A DNA stretch of 64,000 nucleotides, taken from NCBI GenBank assembly GCA_020633995.1, contig JACKCO010000006.1, positions 11,453 to 75,452 on the forward strand, written 5' to 3'. This document shows, one piece after another, positions 42,660 through 51,384 of the stretch (position 1 is its first letter; each line of letters opens with the position of its first letter). The notes under the pieces are model-generated. The model was not told where the DNA came from and did not search any database. It was given only the letters and a program-made list of their open reading frames with translations. A program made the position numbers and the translations under genes. The stretch comes from Campylobacterota bacterium. GTDB taxonomy: Bacteria > Babelota > Babeliae > Babelales > RVW-14.

Positions 42660-42796
42660 AGAAAGGCTCCTTTTACCGCTGAAAGTAAAACACAATTAAT
42701 TTACAGTATTTATTATAGTAATACACAGGGAGTATAAAAAATGAAAATGGGACAAGGTCAAGAGAAAAAATAAAAAGAAACAAGTTAGCAGGTATT

Positions 42797-42883
42797 TGGT
42801 GCAAGAGGGGGGACTTGAACCCCCATCCTCTTTCGAGGGCTGGCTCCTAAGGCCAGTGCGTCTACCAATTTCGCCACCCTTGC
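42797..42883 (-). tRNA. tRNA-Leu (anticodon TAG)
   Basis: The 87-base gene folds as a class II tRNA. The acceptor GCAAGGG pairs with CTCTTGC (one G-T). The anticodon loop CTTAGGA gives TAG. The long variable arm is CCTC-GAAA-GAGG. The T stem is GGGGG/CCCCC with TTCAAGT loop. CCA is encoded. Confidence 0.96.
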
Positions 42884-42920
42884 AACATAATTTAGCTCTA
42901 AATATCTAAAAGATCGATAA

Positions 42921-42996
42921 TGGTGGGTCGCCAGGGACTCGAACCCTGAACCTGCAGATTAAGAGTCTGTTGCTCTACCAATTGAGCTAGCAACCC
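42921..42996 (-). tRNA. tRNA-Lys (anticodon CTT)
   Basis: The 76-base gene has a 7 bp acceptor (GGGTTGC with GCGACCC, one T-G pair), D stem GCTC/GAGC, anticodon loop CTCTTAA giving CTT, T stem CAGGG/CCCTG with TTCGAGT loop, and encoded CCA. It reads AAG codons. Its 5' 14 bases are repeated in inverted orientation at 43040-43053. Confidence 0.96.
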
Positions 42997-43053
42997 TGCT
43001 CACTTTTCCCCATTTTACCATAACTACAAATAAAGAAAAGGGTTGCTAGCTCA
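42983..43053. repeat. 14 bp inverted repeat formed by the tRNA-Lys 5' end and a nearby copy
   Basis: TGAGCTAGCAACCC at 42983-42996 (the tRNA-Lys 5' end seen on the plus strand) and GGGTTGCTAGCTCA at 43040-43053 are perfect inverse copies, 43 bp apart. The second lies just past the stop of the giant gene. Confidence 0.85.
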
Positions 43054-43067
43054 AGGTTTAAAGTTTT

Positions 43068-46000
43068 TTAGGCGCTTATGGTAGCCGCACTTTTTTGTGT
43101 TTTTCTACGGCGTCTGACTTGGCGTTTTTTTTCAGTCTTAGCTGGTTCTTTTGCTTTCATAGCCGGTTTTGACGTTGACTTGCTTGTTGGTTTTCCAACT
43201 TCAATATTACGAAATTCTACCGGTGAATCCCATGAACTTAAGCCGATGTAGCGAATACGTTCAGTTGGATATGGATCTTCCCACTCGAGTACTTTTTTGT
43301 TTTCCTTAAAGAGTGTGATGACGCCGTTGTTCAGACTAACCGTATATTTTTCGTATTCCATCGGCTTGAGCATAGCGTCAGGGTTTTGTTCGCGATGGAA
43401 TTCTTTGACTGATTTGCCAAGACTGTCGATACGAATGACGGTGCGTGAGTTTTTCCATCCACCAATGACTAACTCGTAAATTTCTTTGTTGGTGTTTCTT
43501 GTTCTGAAAGCCTCTTGACCAAAACCGATAAAGACGTCGTTGGTTGCACGTACCTCAAAGGTAATTGATCCTTGTCCATCTTCTTCTAGTTCAATTGGTA
43601 GCCAAATGTACTCACCATAGCACGGAGGAATACGTAAGCCAGCAAATTTGAGAGCCGTCAAAAAGGCTCTACCGAGTTGGTTGATATAGGAGTACCAGGT
43701 TCCCTTAATCTGTGCCTCTTGTGGATTGTTAATGTTTGCTATGTACTCATTGTTGTATGCGGTGATGAACAGGTTGAGCATGCGGTTGTACATAGTCAGA
43801 TCTTGACGTTGACTTGGCATGCCATAGAGGTTTCGGTACGATGAGTAGAGATTTTCCATGAAGTCATAAAGTGTTCTACGTGTATATTCTTTGTCCATAA
43901 CAGTTGCGTGAGAAGTAAGGTTAACAACGCCTTGCAGGAGTGTAATGATGCGTTCAAGATTGTCTTTACTTTGAAATGAGAGCTCTCCAACTTCTTCAAG
44001 CTTTGAGAGTGCATATTGCTCATTCATCTTGGCTCGGTCTGGAACGCTGATTGTGCCGGGTTGTGGTCGAGGTACATCGCTTGCATAAGCGTATTGATCA
44101 GCTTTATTCATTGCAAATCCAAGATTACCTTCAAGTAGGTTGGCCTCATATTGAAGTTCTTTAGCCTTGTTTTCAAGCGCTAGCTGTTTCTCTTTTGCCT
44201 TGGCCTCTATTTTGGCAGCTTCCTGAAGCATTCTAGCACTTTCAATTGTTTTTTGACCTTGTGCTTGGACACCTTCAAGGTCTTTCTGTGCTGCATTTTT
44301 CATTAGGCCAATCGAACCCGCACCAATTGCCATTGCAGCGCTGTATGATGCCGCGGAGAGCAGCAAGCTTGGTAGTGTCATACCAGCCATCATACCAGCA
44401 CCCATGGTACCACCGCTTGATACAGCTTGCATTGCTTGTCCCATCTGACGTTGTATATCACCTTTAGCCATTGCTTTTTTCAGTGCGACCTCACCTTCCT
44501 GCGCTATTTTATGTGCTTCAAGCTCAGCAATCTCACGTGTAGAAGCTCCTCTGGCAGCAGTGATAGCTCCTTCCTGTTGTGCTCGCTCAGCCTCAGCACG
44601 TTTTCTGATGATGCTTTTTTGAATAGATTCAAACAGTGGGTTTTCTGGAGTTTTAGCAAGAGCAAGGTGCGGGGAACCATCTGGTTTGATTTCAAAAATG
44701 AAGTCATAGTATTGACCGGGCACCGGTGTAGAGCTTGGAAAATAGTCATGGTCTGCGATTAGGTCAGTGAACTTGAGACTTTCCTTTTCTTGAGCTCCAC
44801 GGTATTCAAATGGTGTCTTGATGCTGACTCCGCCTCTGAAGAATGTTGAGCCACGCATCAGCGTTTTGTAGACGGTTTCTGGTACTTCAACTTCGATTTC
44901 TGTTGGCGGTGCAATTGTCAGATTATTAATTGTTGCGCCTGCCTGACCGAGTGAGCCAAAACCAATAGTGTGTATTTCATCGTATGGGTTTAGATCATTG
45001 TAGACGAAGAATGTGTTGTCGCCAATTTCACCTTGTCCAAGAACAAGCTGTGCGCTTTGATAGCTAACCCAAAAGCTATTAGTACCACTTCCTGATAGTG
45101 CAATGGAAGGGTGTGTTTCTTGGTTTACGAACGCACGGAGCACATAATCTTCAATGAGAGGAACATACTTTCTGATTGAGATTCCCTGCTTACCCTTTGC
45201 ATTGGTGTCGCCAAAGACGATTAAGTAGTGTTCTTTCGTGTTGTCTTTGGCTTCCCCTAAAAAGAGAGCAACCTTTTCTTTGCCTTGAACTTCAAAACCG
45301 ATAGATCCTCGTCCCTTAGTTCTAAATGGGTGTTCTAAAATGTTAATGTTGCCGGCCGGAGCGTCAAACGAGTCGGTTATTTCTTTAAAGAGTCTTATTG
45401 GTTCTTGTACAACAACAGGGTTATGTGTTTGAAGTTCGGTGAACTCAACAGGACGCTTATGACAACCAATACCAGCAAATTTAATATTGTATGCAGGTGT
45501 TTCGTCTCGCACTGCCATGATAATATTTTCACCCGGCAGTCCAACACCAACCATGATGAGCCCGTTGTCAACCGATGCCCAGTATGGGACAAATTGTCCG
45601 GGCACTGCTTGTGCCAATGGGTTCTGTTCTTGTGTTACTTCATAAAGTGTTTCATCTCGAGGCTCATTGCCCTCAAAGTGGCGACGGATAATTTGTGATG
45701 TTGTGTTTTGCCAGCCACCAATAACAATTTTCCAAGTAAAGTTTGTCGAGATGTCTTGGCCGAAGACAATACTAATACCGCCGTCATCGCCCGCGCGTGC
45801 AAGAAAGCTAATAGTACCACGGTTTTGTTCACTTAAAGCGCGCTCAATCCAAGCAGCACCTGAATCTTTTTGTTCAGCTTGTAAGCCCTTAAGTTCGATT
45901 AAACTACTTTCGCTGACATCTTCAAACTTGGTTGTTGCAAAACCGCTGATAACAGGATTTTTAGCAAATGGTACGCGGTCAAGTCGTTCCGTTGCGCGGC

Positions 46001-48299
46001 CGGGAGCAATGGCACCACCCATACCAAGTTTTGCTATTTCAAGTTGGACTTTAGCATCAGGGCTTGGATCATATGGTTTGCCATCTTTATCTTGAACGCC
46101 AATTGATTTGACAACTTTCATGACGGGCTTATCTGGGATGAACTCTTCACTAATACCACTGGCAATTGCAAGGAAGGAGAACTTAGCTTTGGACTCTTGG
46201 CTCCATTGGCCTCTAACGTATTTATGGGCGTGCCCTTCAACATCTAGCCCCCAGGCTTCATCTTTGCTGCGCGCTGTAATTTGATTCACTTTAGGACCGG
46301 TGATCTGTTCCCACTTGTCGTCTTTTTCAACATAGCGATAAACTTGGTTCTTTGTATTGACTGCCCAGACACTTTTATCTTCTGAAATTGAGACGTCGAG
46401 TGCTTTTTCTCCGTGAGGGAATGGTTTCTTTTCTGGAAGGGCCATATTTTTAAGGTTATAAATGTGTCCATCGGTTTTGATACCCCAGACTTCATTATCA
46501 GATTGGATACTTACTTTTTTCCAACCAATTTTTTCTTCATCAACCACTTGTGTTGTTGGATCGATAAATGGTTCGAAGTTGCCATCTTTTTTACGTCGAT
46601 GCAGTTCTCCGTCTGCAATGTACCAAAGTGATTGGTCAGCACCAGATGAAAGCCATTCAATGGTTTCGTTGACTTGAATTTCTTTCCACTCATCTTTTTC
46701 TTCATCCAGAAGGTGATAAAGGTTTTTATCTTTTACACCCCAGACGTTCATTTTTTTGGGATCACCCGTTCGTAGGCCATGAATAGAAATCATTGAAAAG
46801 AGATTCTTTCTTGCACCCATGGCCTTCCAGTTGGATTCTTCATCTTTTTTGACGTATATCAGGCCGCTTGGCAGTTCGTCGGTATCGAAATCTCTTACAT
46901 GATCCATTGCAAATTTAATTAAAAGCTTACGCTTCATGCTAAGCTTTTCTTTTATATCATCGTCTATATTTTCGCTCATTTTCTTTTTTAAGAGCTTGTG
47001 TAAGAGCTGCTTGGTATCCAGTAATTCCATAATGAGTTTTATCAATTCTGGCCCTTTGCCCTTACCGTCTTTGTCTAGTAACTTGAATTTAACGTCGTCA
47101 CCGTGTTCGTGGCTGAAGGTAAGACGTTGTCCGCTTCCTGGATCAAACCAATAGGTACCTGCGCCTGTTGTTTTGACCGTTACTGTGTCGCCAAAAAACA
47201 TTGGCTCCTCGCTATCCTGGCCATCCTCAGGGTAGAATCTGTGTGTCAACCATGGATTATTCGGTGTTACCTCAGGAAAGTATTTCATTGGCCAGATGTA
47301 GTAGCGAGCTCCACCATCATGTGAGCCGTACACTATAACATTGCTTGGGTTGTAGTCGTAAACAAAACAAATCCCGTCCATGTAGTTTGCCTGTTTGCCG
47401 CGCATGCTATCAAATGTTTGAGGGTTGTCGTTATGTAATTTGAACAGCCCGGAGCGGTCAAGCTTTGCAAGGCGAGGAGTAAGATCCCAATGTGTTCCCT
47501 GCCACCGATTGGGAGTGAGGGTGGTAACAAATAAGTTAGTTTTGAGTGACCGCAGTGAAAAATGGTCGTCATATTTAAGTCGCTCTTGCATTAGGTCAGC
47601 AAGGAGTCGCTCCATTTTATTTTTCGGTCTGGTTTCTGCAGAATAAATTCCCCAGACATCTTTTTCGCGGTGAATAATTGTTTGTCCCTTACCCTCGTTA
47701 ATATTTTCTTCAGCAGTGACTGGTTTGAGCACCCCGCCTGTCAGATTGTGTTGAAGCATGCAGTTATTAATGTCAGTCCCTGCAATTTTCCATTGCATGG
47801 CAGTGCTTTCAGCGAGTTTGAAGTTTTTTGTCTCGCCATCGAAGTCAACTTTTTTTGTTTTTTCATTAAAGTTAATCATGTTGCCTTTGGCTTTTGGTGT
47901 ACTCAAACCAATCCAATCGTCAAGGTTTGGCGCGATGTAGCGATAGACAGTAAAAACTGTCGCTTTTTCTCTACTTTTGGTTGTTTCAAAGTGCCAGAAT
48001 GGGTTGTTTTTATCTTGTTGCAGAACAAAATATGCGCCATCAGGCCCAAGCTTTGGGTCAAGAGATTTAATGCGAATTTGCGTATCGCTTGGAAGAGCAT
48101 CGTGTATTTTTTTATCGACAATACGAATGTCTGCGGGTTCATCAGAATTGTTGATAACGCGCGTGATAAAACCGTAACCGTGCCCCTTCATCATCTCGGT
48201 TATTTGTTCTGAGACTTGTTCGGCTGAACCGTTGGAAAGTTGTGGACAGAAGAATATGGCCATCACGAGCGCATATAGGAAGTATAATTTCTTTTTCAT
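43068..48299 (-). CDS. Giant secreted mosaic protein with tectonin-like propeller and FAMeT-like modules
   Basis: This 1743-residue protein has a signal peptide (~1-25) after AAGGATC; the start is ATG 48299. Residues ~40-330 look like beta-trefoil-type repeats (segments such as FVLQQDKNNPFWHFET and FSLRSLKTNLFV). Residues ~505-710 are tectonin-like blades (VWGVKDKNLYHLL, LWYIADGELHRR, VWGIKTDGHIYNL, VWAVNTKNQVYRY, AWGLDVEGHAHKY). Three modules resemble the farnesoic acid O-methyltransferase (FAMeT, PF12248) domain at ~785-960, ~980-1130 and ~1565-1703, each with a strand like YEIVIGGWxN and a closing IGxxSxxxPVEF. Between them, coiled coils flank a Gly/Ala/Met-rich hydrophobic segment (~1275-1330). 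The C-terminus is Lys/Arg-rich. FAMeT and tectonin domains are mostly eukaryotic. The function is unknown; a surface or host-directed carbohydrate- or lipid-binding role is plausible. Confidence 0.8.
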   Translation of the reverse strand: MKKKLYFLYALVMAIFFCPQLSNGSAEQVSEQITEMMKGHGYGFITRVINNSDEPADIRIVDKKIHDALPSDTQIRIKSLDPKLGPDGAYFVLQQDKNNPFWHFETTKSREKATVFTVYRYIAPNLDDWIGLSTPKAKGNMINFNEKTKKVDFDGETKNFKLAESTAMQWKIAGTDINNCMLQHNLTGGVLKPVTAEENINEGKGQTIIHREKDVWGIYSAETRPKNKMERLLADLMQERLKYDDHFSLRSLKTNLFVTTLTPNRWQGTHWDLTPRLAKLDRSGLFKLHNDNPQTFDSMRGKQANYMDGICFVYDYNPSNVIVYGSHDGGARYYIWPMKYFPEVTPNNPWLTHRFYPEDGQDSEEPMFFGDTVTVKTTGAGTYWFDPGSGQRLTFSHEHGDDVKFKLLDKDGKGKGPELIKLIMELLDTKQLLHKLLKKKMSENIDDDIKEKLSMKRKLLIKFAMDHVRDFDTDELPSGLIYVKKDEESNWKAMGARKNLFSMISIHGLRTGDPKKMNVWGVKDKNLYHLLDEEKDEWKEIQVNETIEWLSSGADQSLWYIADGELHRRKKDGNFEPFIDPTTQVVDEEKIGWKKVSIQSDNEVWGIKTDGHIYNLKNMALPEKKPFPHGEKALDVSISEDKSVWAVNTKNQVYRYVEKDDKWEQITGPKVNQITARSKDEAWGLDVEGHAHKYVRGQWSQESKAKFSFLAIASGISEEFIPDKPVMKVVKSIGVQDKDGKPYDPSPDAKVQLEIAKLGMGGAIAPGRATERLDRVPFAKNPVISGFATTKFEDVSESSLIELKGLQAEQKDSGAAWIERALSEQNRGTISFLARAGDDGGISIVFGQDISTNFTWKIVIGGWQNTTSQIIRRHFEGNEPRDETLYEVTQEQNPLAQAVPGQFVPYWASVDNGLIMVGVGLPGENIIMAVRDETPAYNIKFAGIGCHKRPVEFTELQTHNPVVVQEPIRLFKEITDSFDAPAGNINILEHPFRTKGRGSIGFEVQGKEKVALFLGEAKDNTKEHYLIVFGDTNAKGKQGISIRKYVPLIEDYVLRAFVNQETHPSIALSGSGTNSFWVSYQSAQLVLGQGEIGDNTFFVYNDLNPYDEIHTIGFGSLGQAGATINNLTIAPPTEIEVEVPETVYKTLMRGSTFFRGGVSIKTPFEYRGAQEKESLKFTDLIADHDYFPSSTPVPGQYYDFIFEIKPDGSPHLALAKTPENPLFESIQKSIIRKRAEAERAQQEGAITAARGASTREIAELEAHKIAQEGEVALKKAMAKGDIQRQMGQAMQAVSSGGTMGAGMMAGMTLPSLLLSAASYSAAMAIGAGSIGLMKNAAQKDLEGVQAQGQKTIESARMLQEAAKIEAKAKEKQLALENKAKELQYEANLLEGNLGFAMNKADQYAYASDVPRPQPGTISVPDRAKMNEQYALSKLEEVGELSFQSKDNLERIITLLQGVVNLTSHATVMDKEYTRRTLYDFMENLYSSYRNLYGMPSQRQDLTMYNRMLNLFITAYNNEYIANINNPQEAQIKGTWYSYINQLGRAFLTALKFAGLRIPPCYGEYIWLPIELEEDGQGSITFEVRATNDVFIGFGQEAFRTRNTNKEIYELVIGGWKNSRTVIRIDSLGKSVKEFHREQNPDAMLKPMEYEKYTVSLNNGVITLFKENKKVLEWEDPYPTERIRYIGLSSWDSPVEFRNIEVGKPTSKSTSKPAMKAKEPAKTEKKRQVRRRRKTQKSAATISA

Positions 48300-48484
48300 A
48301 ACAGAGATCCTTTTTTTGAAAAGGGGAAACAAGAACTCAAAGTTTAATCATCTGTTAGTCTATGAAGTTTCATTTTTCTAAATCAATATTTTAGGTTTTT
48401 TTTATTTTACATACGTGCCAACGGGCTTTGTGATACACTAAAAAATATTGGAAATGATAAAAGAGCTTTTTGCCTGGAGTAAAC

Positions 48485-49519
48485 ATGAACATGCAGTCGC
48501 CATTTGAACTTTTGAATTTGCAAGAAAGTGCCGAGGATAACTCTTTGCATTTTCAACCAAGCAAATTTGACGAATATCTTGGACAGAAAGAGATTAAAGA
48601 AAAGCTAAATGTTTATGTACAGGCTGCAAAATTACGTGAAGAACCACTCGATCATTTATTGCTTTTTGGTCCACCAGGATTAGGCAAAACAACATTGGCT
48701 CGCGTTATGGCACAAGAGCTGGGTGTGGAAATGAAAATTACAAGTGCGCCAATACTTGAACGATCTGGTGACTTGGTTGCAATACTTTCAAGTGTTGAAA
48801 AGGGACAAATCTTATTTATCGACGAAATTCATCGACTTCCTAAAAATGTTGAAGAGATTTTGTATTCGGCGATGGAAAATTTTTGTGTTGACGTTATCAT
48901 TGGTCAGGGTGCGGGGGCGAAATCGATTAGATTGCCACTTGCCCCGTTTACATTGATTGGCGCAACAACAAAAACGTCACTTATTTCTGGTCCGCTACAA
49001 ACACGATTTGGCATTGTAGAACGGCTTGATTTTTATTCTCCTGAGGAGCTGAGCGAAATTGTTAAACAAAATGCACAGTTTCTTAATTTGGCTATAGAAG
49101 ATGATGCAGCATTATGTATTGGGCAGCGAGCACGTGGGACGCCACGTATTGTTAAGCGGTTGGTTCGCCGGGTTCGCGATTTTGTGCAAGTTAATAAGCG
49201 TGCTGTTGCTGATTTGGACCTGGTGCAAAAAGCACTAGAATTTTTTGGCATTGACCAGGACGGTCTTACTAACCTTGATCGGCGTCTTCTTGTACACATG
49301 CTCAAGGACTTTGATGGGGGTCCCGTAGGGGTTGAAACACTTGCGGCTATGACCGGCGAGGATAAGGATACAATTGAAGATGTTTGTGAGCCATTCTTAA
49401 TACGCATGGGATTATTGCAGAAAACGCCGCGTGGGCGCCAGGTTAATCCCAAAAAAATATTCTATTTGCGTAAGCGACTTTTGAACGAAGAGGCTGAGGA
49501 GCAGGGTTCTTGTTTTTGA
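48485..49519 (+). CDS. ruvB: Holliday junction branch-migration ATPase RuvB
   Basis: This 344-residue motor drives branch migration with RuvA. Walker A is GPPGLGKT at 62-69, Walker B ILFIDEIHRL is near 110-119, sensor 1 LIGATTK is near 155-161, and the Arg finger region is in GPLQTRFGIVERLDFY (~167-182). The C-terminal winged-helix domain closes with RTPRGR (TPRGRQVN). The ATG at 48485 follows GGAG. ruvA and ruvC are not nearby. yebC follows 89 bp downstream; the ruv-yebC association is common in bacteria. Confidence 0.97.
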   Translation: MNMQSPFELLNLQESAEDNSLHFQPSKFDEYLGQKEIKEKLNVYVQAAKLREEPLDHLLLFGPPGLGKTTLARVMAQELGVEMKITSAPILERSGDLVAILSSVEKGQILFIDEIHRLPKNVEEILYSAMENFCVDVIIGQGAGAKSIRLPLAPFTLIGATTKTSLISGPLQTRFGIVERLDFYSPEELSEIVKQNAQFLNLAIEDDAALCIGQRARGTPRIVKRLVRRVRDFVQVNKRAVADLDLVQKALEFFGIDQDGLTNLDRRLLVHMLKDFDGGPVGVETLAAMTGEDKDTIEDVCEPFLIRMGLLQKTPRGRQVNPKKIFYLRKRLLNEEAEEQGSCF

Positions 49520-49608
49520 TTTTTGGTCGACAAAATGCCTGAATCACGTTACAGTGAAACGTATAAGTCGAGTCAGTCGTACAGTTGTTATGTGTTCAGG
49601 AGTCTGCA

Positions 49609-50331
49609 ATGGCAGGTCATAATAAGTGGTCAAAAATCAAACATAAAAAAGCAAAAGAAGATGCAAAAAAGGGTAAAGTATTTACCAAGCTGATTCGTGA
49701 AATTACTGCTGCTGCCCGTGAAGGAGGGGGAGATCCAGCTGGAAATGCTCGTTTACGGCTTGCCCTTGAAAAAGCAAAGTCCTCCAATATGGGCCAAGAA
49801 AACGTTACTCGAGCCATTAAAAAAGGTACCGGAGAGCTTGGTGATGGTGCTGCTTATGTTGCATCAACGTATGAAGGATATGCGCCACATGGTGTTGCTG
49901 TTATGGTCGATACACTCAGCGACAATAAAAATCGTACTATTTCAGATTTGCGCCATATTTTTTCAAAACTAGGTGGAACACTTGCAGAGTCTGGTGCGGT
50001 TGCATGGATGTTTGAGCGCAAGGGTGTTGTTAAAGCTCAAGGCTCAATGTCTGAAGATGAGCTGCTTGAAGCGTTGCTTGATTATGACATTGATGATGTT
50101 TCATCGTCAGAGGACTTGGTGAGTGTTACTTGTGCAGTTGCCGAGCTTGCAAAGGTGAGAAAAGCTGTTGAAGATTTGGGCCTGACCATTGAGGATGCAG
50201 CGATTGAGTGGGTTGCAAAAAATACAACCGAAATTGATTCTGACAAAGAAGACTCGGTATATAAATTCCTAGATGCGCTTGACGATCTAGATGATGTACA
50301 AAATGTGTATGCAAACATTGCAGAAGATTAA
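49609..50331 (+). CDS. yebC: YebC/PmpR-family DNA-binding regulatory or translation factor
   Basis: This 240-residue protein is a canonical YebC. It opens MAGHNKWSKIKHKKAKEDA and has GGDPAGNARLRLALEKAK (~39-56). The middle domain contains YEGYAPHGVAVMVDTLSDNKNR, and it ends in an acidic C-terminal domain. YebC proteins have been described as transcriptional regulators and, more recently, as factors that relieve ribosome stalling at proline stretches. The ATG follows CAGGAG. It lies between ruvB and yicC, probably in one transcript with the latter (16 bp gap). Confidence 0.95.
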   Translation: MAGHNKWSKIKHKKAKEDAKKGKVFTKLIREITAAAREGGGDPAGNARLRLALEKAKSSNMGQENVTRAIKKGTGELGDGAAYVASTYEGYAPHGVAVMVDTLSDNKNRTISDLRHIFSKLGGTLAESGAVAWMFERKGVVKAQGSMSEDELLEALLDYDIDDVSSSEDLVSVTCAVAELAKVRKAVEDLGLTIEDAAIEWVAKNTTEIDSDKEDSVYKFLDALDDLDDVQNVYANIAED

Positions 50332-50347
50332 TTAACTGGGAGTTGTT

Positions 50348-51238
50348 GTGCTTGTTAGTATGACTGGTTTTTGTTCTCAAAGTGTAACACTTGAGCTTGA
50401 AGAATTTGGTACACTGGTTCTGTCCATTGATTTGAAATCGTTTAATACCCGCTACTTTGAAGCCGTGTGTAAGTGGCCATCTATTTTTAATCATCTAGAG
50501 GTAAAAGTTATTCGCCTTTTGCAAGACAAGCTTTTGCGGGGGCGTGTTTATTTATCAGTTCGGGTGGAGGGGGACTCATCCATTTTTGAAAATATTGTGC
50601 CAAGTTTGAATACCGCTAAAGGTTATATTCAAGCAATTGACAAGATAGCACAGCATACCCAGGTTTCGCCTACCATTAATATGGCTGATTTGGTTAGGCT
50701 TCCAGGCGTCTTTATTGAACAAAAAAAGAATTTGAGTGAGAAGGACGAGACTCAAATTTTGCAGAGCATTACACAAGTGGCTGAGCATTTGTTGACTGTG
50801 CGCTTGGCAGAGGGAAGGCGTTTGCAAGATGATTTTGAAAAAATCATGGTAACATGTAGCAGCAAGATTGATCAAATCAATGGTCACTTTTTAAAGTTTA
50901 TGTCAGGACAAAAAGAAAAAGCGAAGCAACTTGCTGGGCAGGATTTGGACGGTGATGAGCAAGCGCGTGTTCAACGGGACGATCTCTTTTCTATGCTGAA
51001 CAAAATTGACATTCATGAGGAAATTGTGCGGTTCAAAAGCCACTTGACTGAACTTAAAAGTTTTTTGTTGTCTGAAAAAAACGAAAAAGGGAAGCGTATA
51101 GATTTCATTTTGCAGGAGTTGCTGCGGGAGACAAACACCATGATGGCAAAATGTTCGCAATATGAAATTTCTTCACGCTGTGTTGATATAAAAGTTGAAC
51201 TAGAAAAGGCACGCGAGCAAGTTCAAAATATCGTGTAA
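50348..51238 (+). CDS. yicC: YicC-family endoribonuclease
   Basis: This 296-residue protein begins at GTG 50348 after GGGAG, giving the family's typical opening (VxSMTGF). The N-terminal domain (~1-160) has the FNTRYFEAVCKWP segment, corresponding to the usual SVNHRYLD motif, and LRGRVYLSVRVEG. The C-terminal DUF1732 region (~205-296) has KIDIHEEIVRFKSHL, KGKRIDFILQELLRETNTMMAKC and the closing VDIKVELEKAREQVQN. YicC enzymes cleave RNA endonucleolytically and affect small-RNA stability. gmk, its frequent neighbour, is absent here. Confidence 0.95.
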   Translation: MLVSMTGFCSQSVTLELEEFGTLVLSIDLKSFNTRYFEAVCKWPSIFNHLEVKVIRLLQDKLLRGRVYLSVRVEGDSSIFENIVPSLNTAKGYIQAIDKIAQHTQVSPTINMADLVRLPGVFIEQKKNLSEKDETQILQSITQVAEHLLTVRLAEGRRLQDDFEKIMVTCSSKIDQINGHFLKFMSGQKEKAKQLAGQDLDGDEQARVQRDDLFSMLNKIDIHEEIVRFKSHLTELKSFLLSEKNEKGKRIDFILQELLRETNTMMAKCSQYEISSRCVDIKVELEKAREQVQNIV

Positions 51239-51292
51239 TGCTTTTTTTTGATTATCTTTTTAGGTCATTCTTTTTTTAAAAAAATCTAAAGC

Positions 51293-51319
51293 TTGACTCT
51301 TGTGAGCCGTTCCTATATT
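51293..51319 (+). promoter_or_regulatory. Possible promoter of the beta-helix gene cluster
   Basis: TTGACT (51293-51298) and TATATT (51314-51319) have a 15 bp spacer, shorter than ideal. It lies about 70 bp upstream of the GTG at 51385. Confidence 0.4.
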
Positions 51320-51384
51320 CCTGGTTGAAAGGATGTTTAGTTTATAATTTTTAAAGTTTGATTTTTTAAAAAGGATGATCAAAC

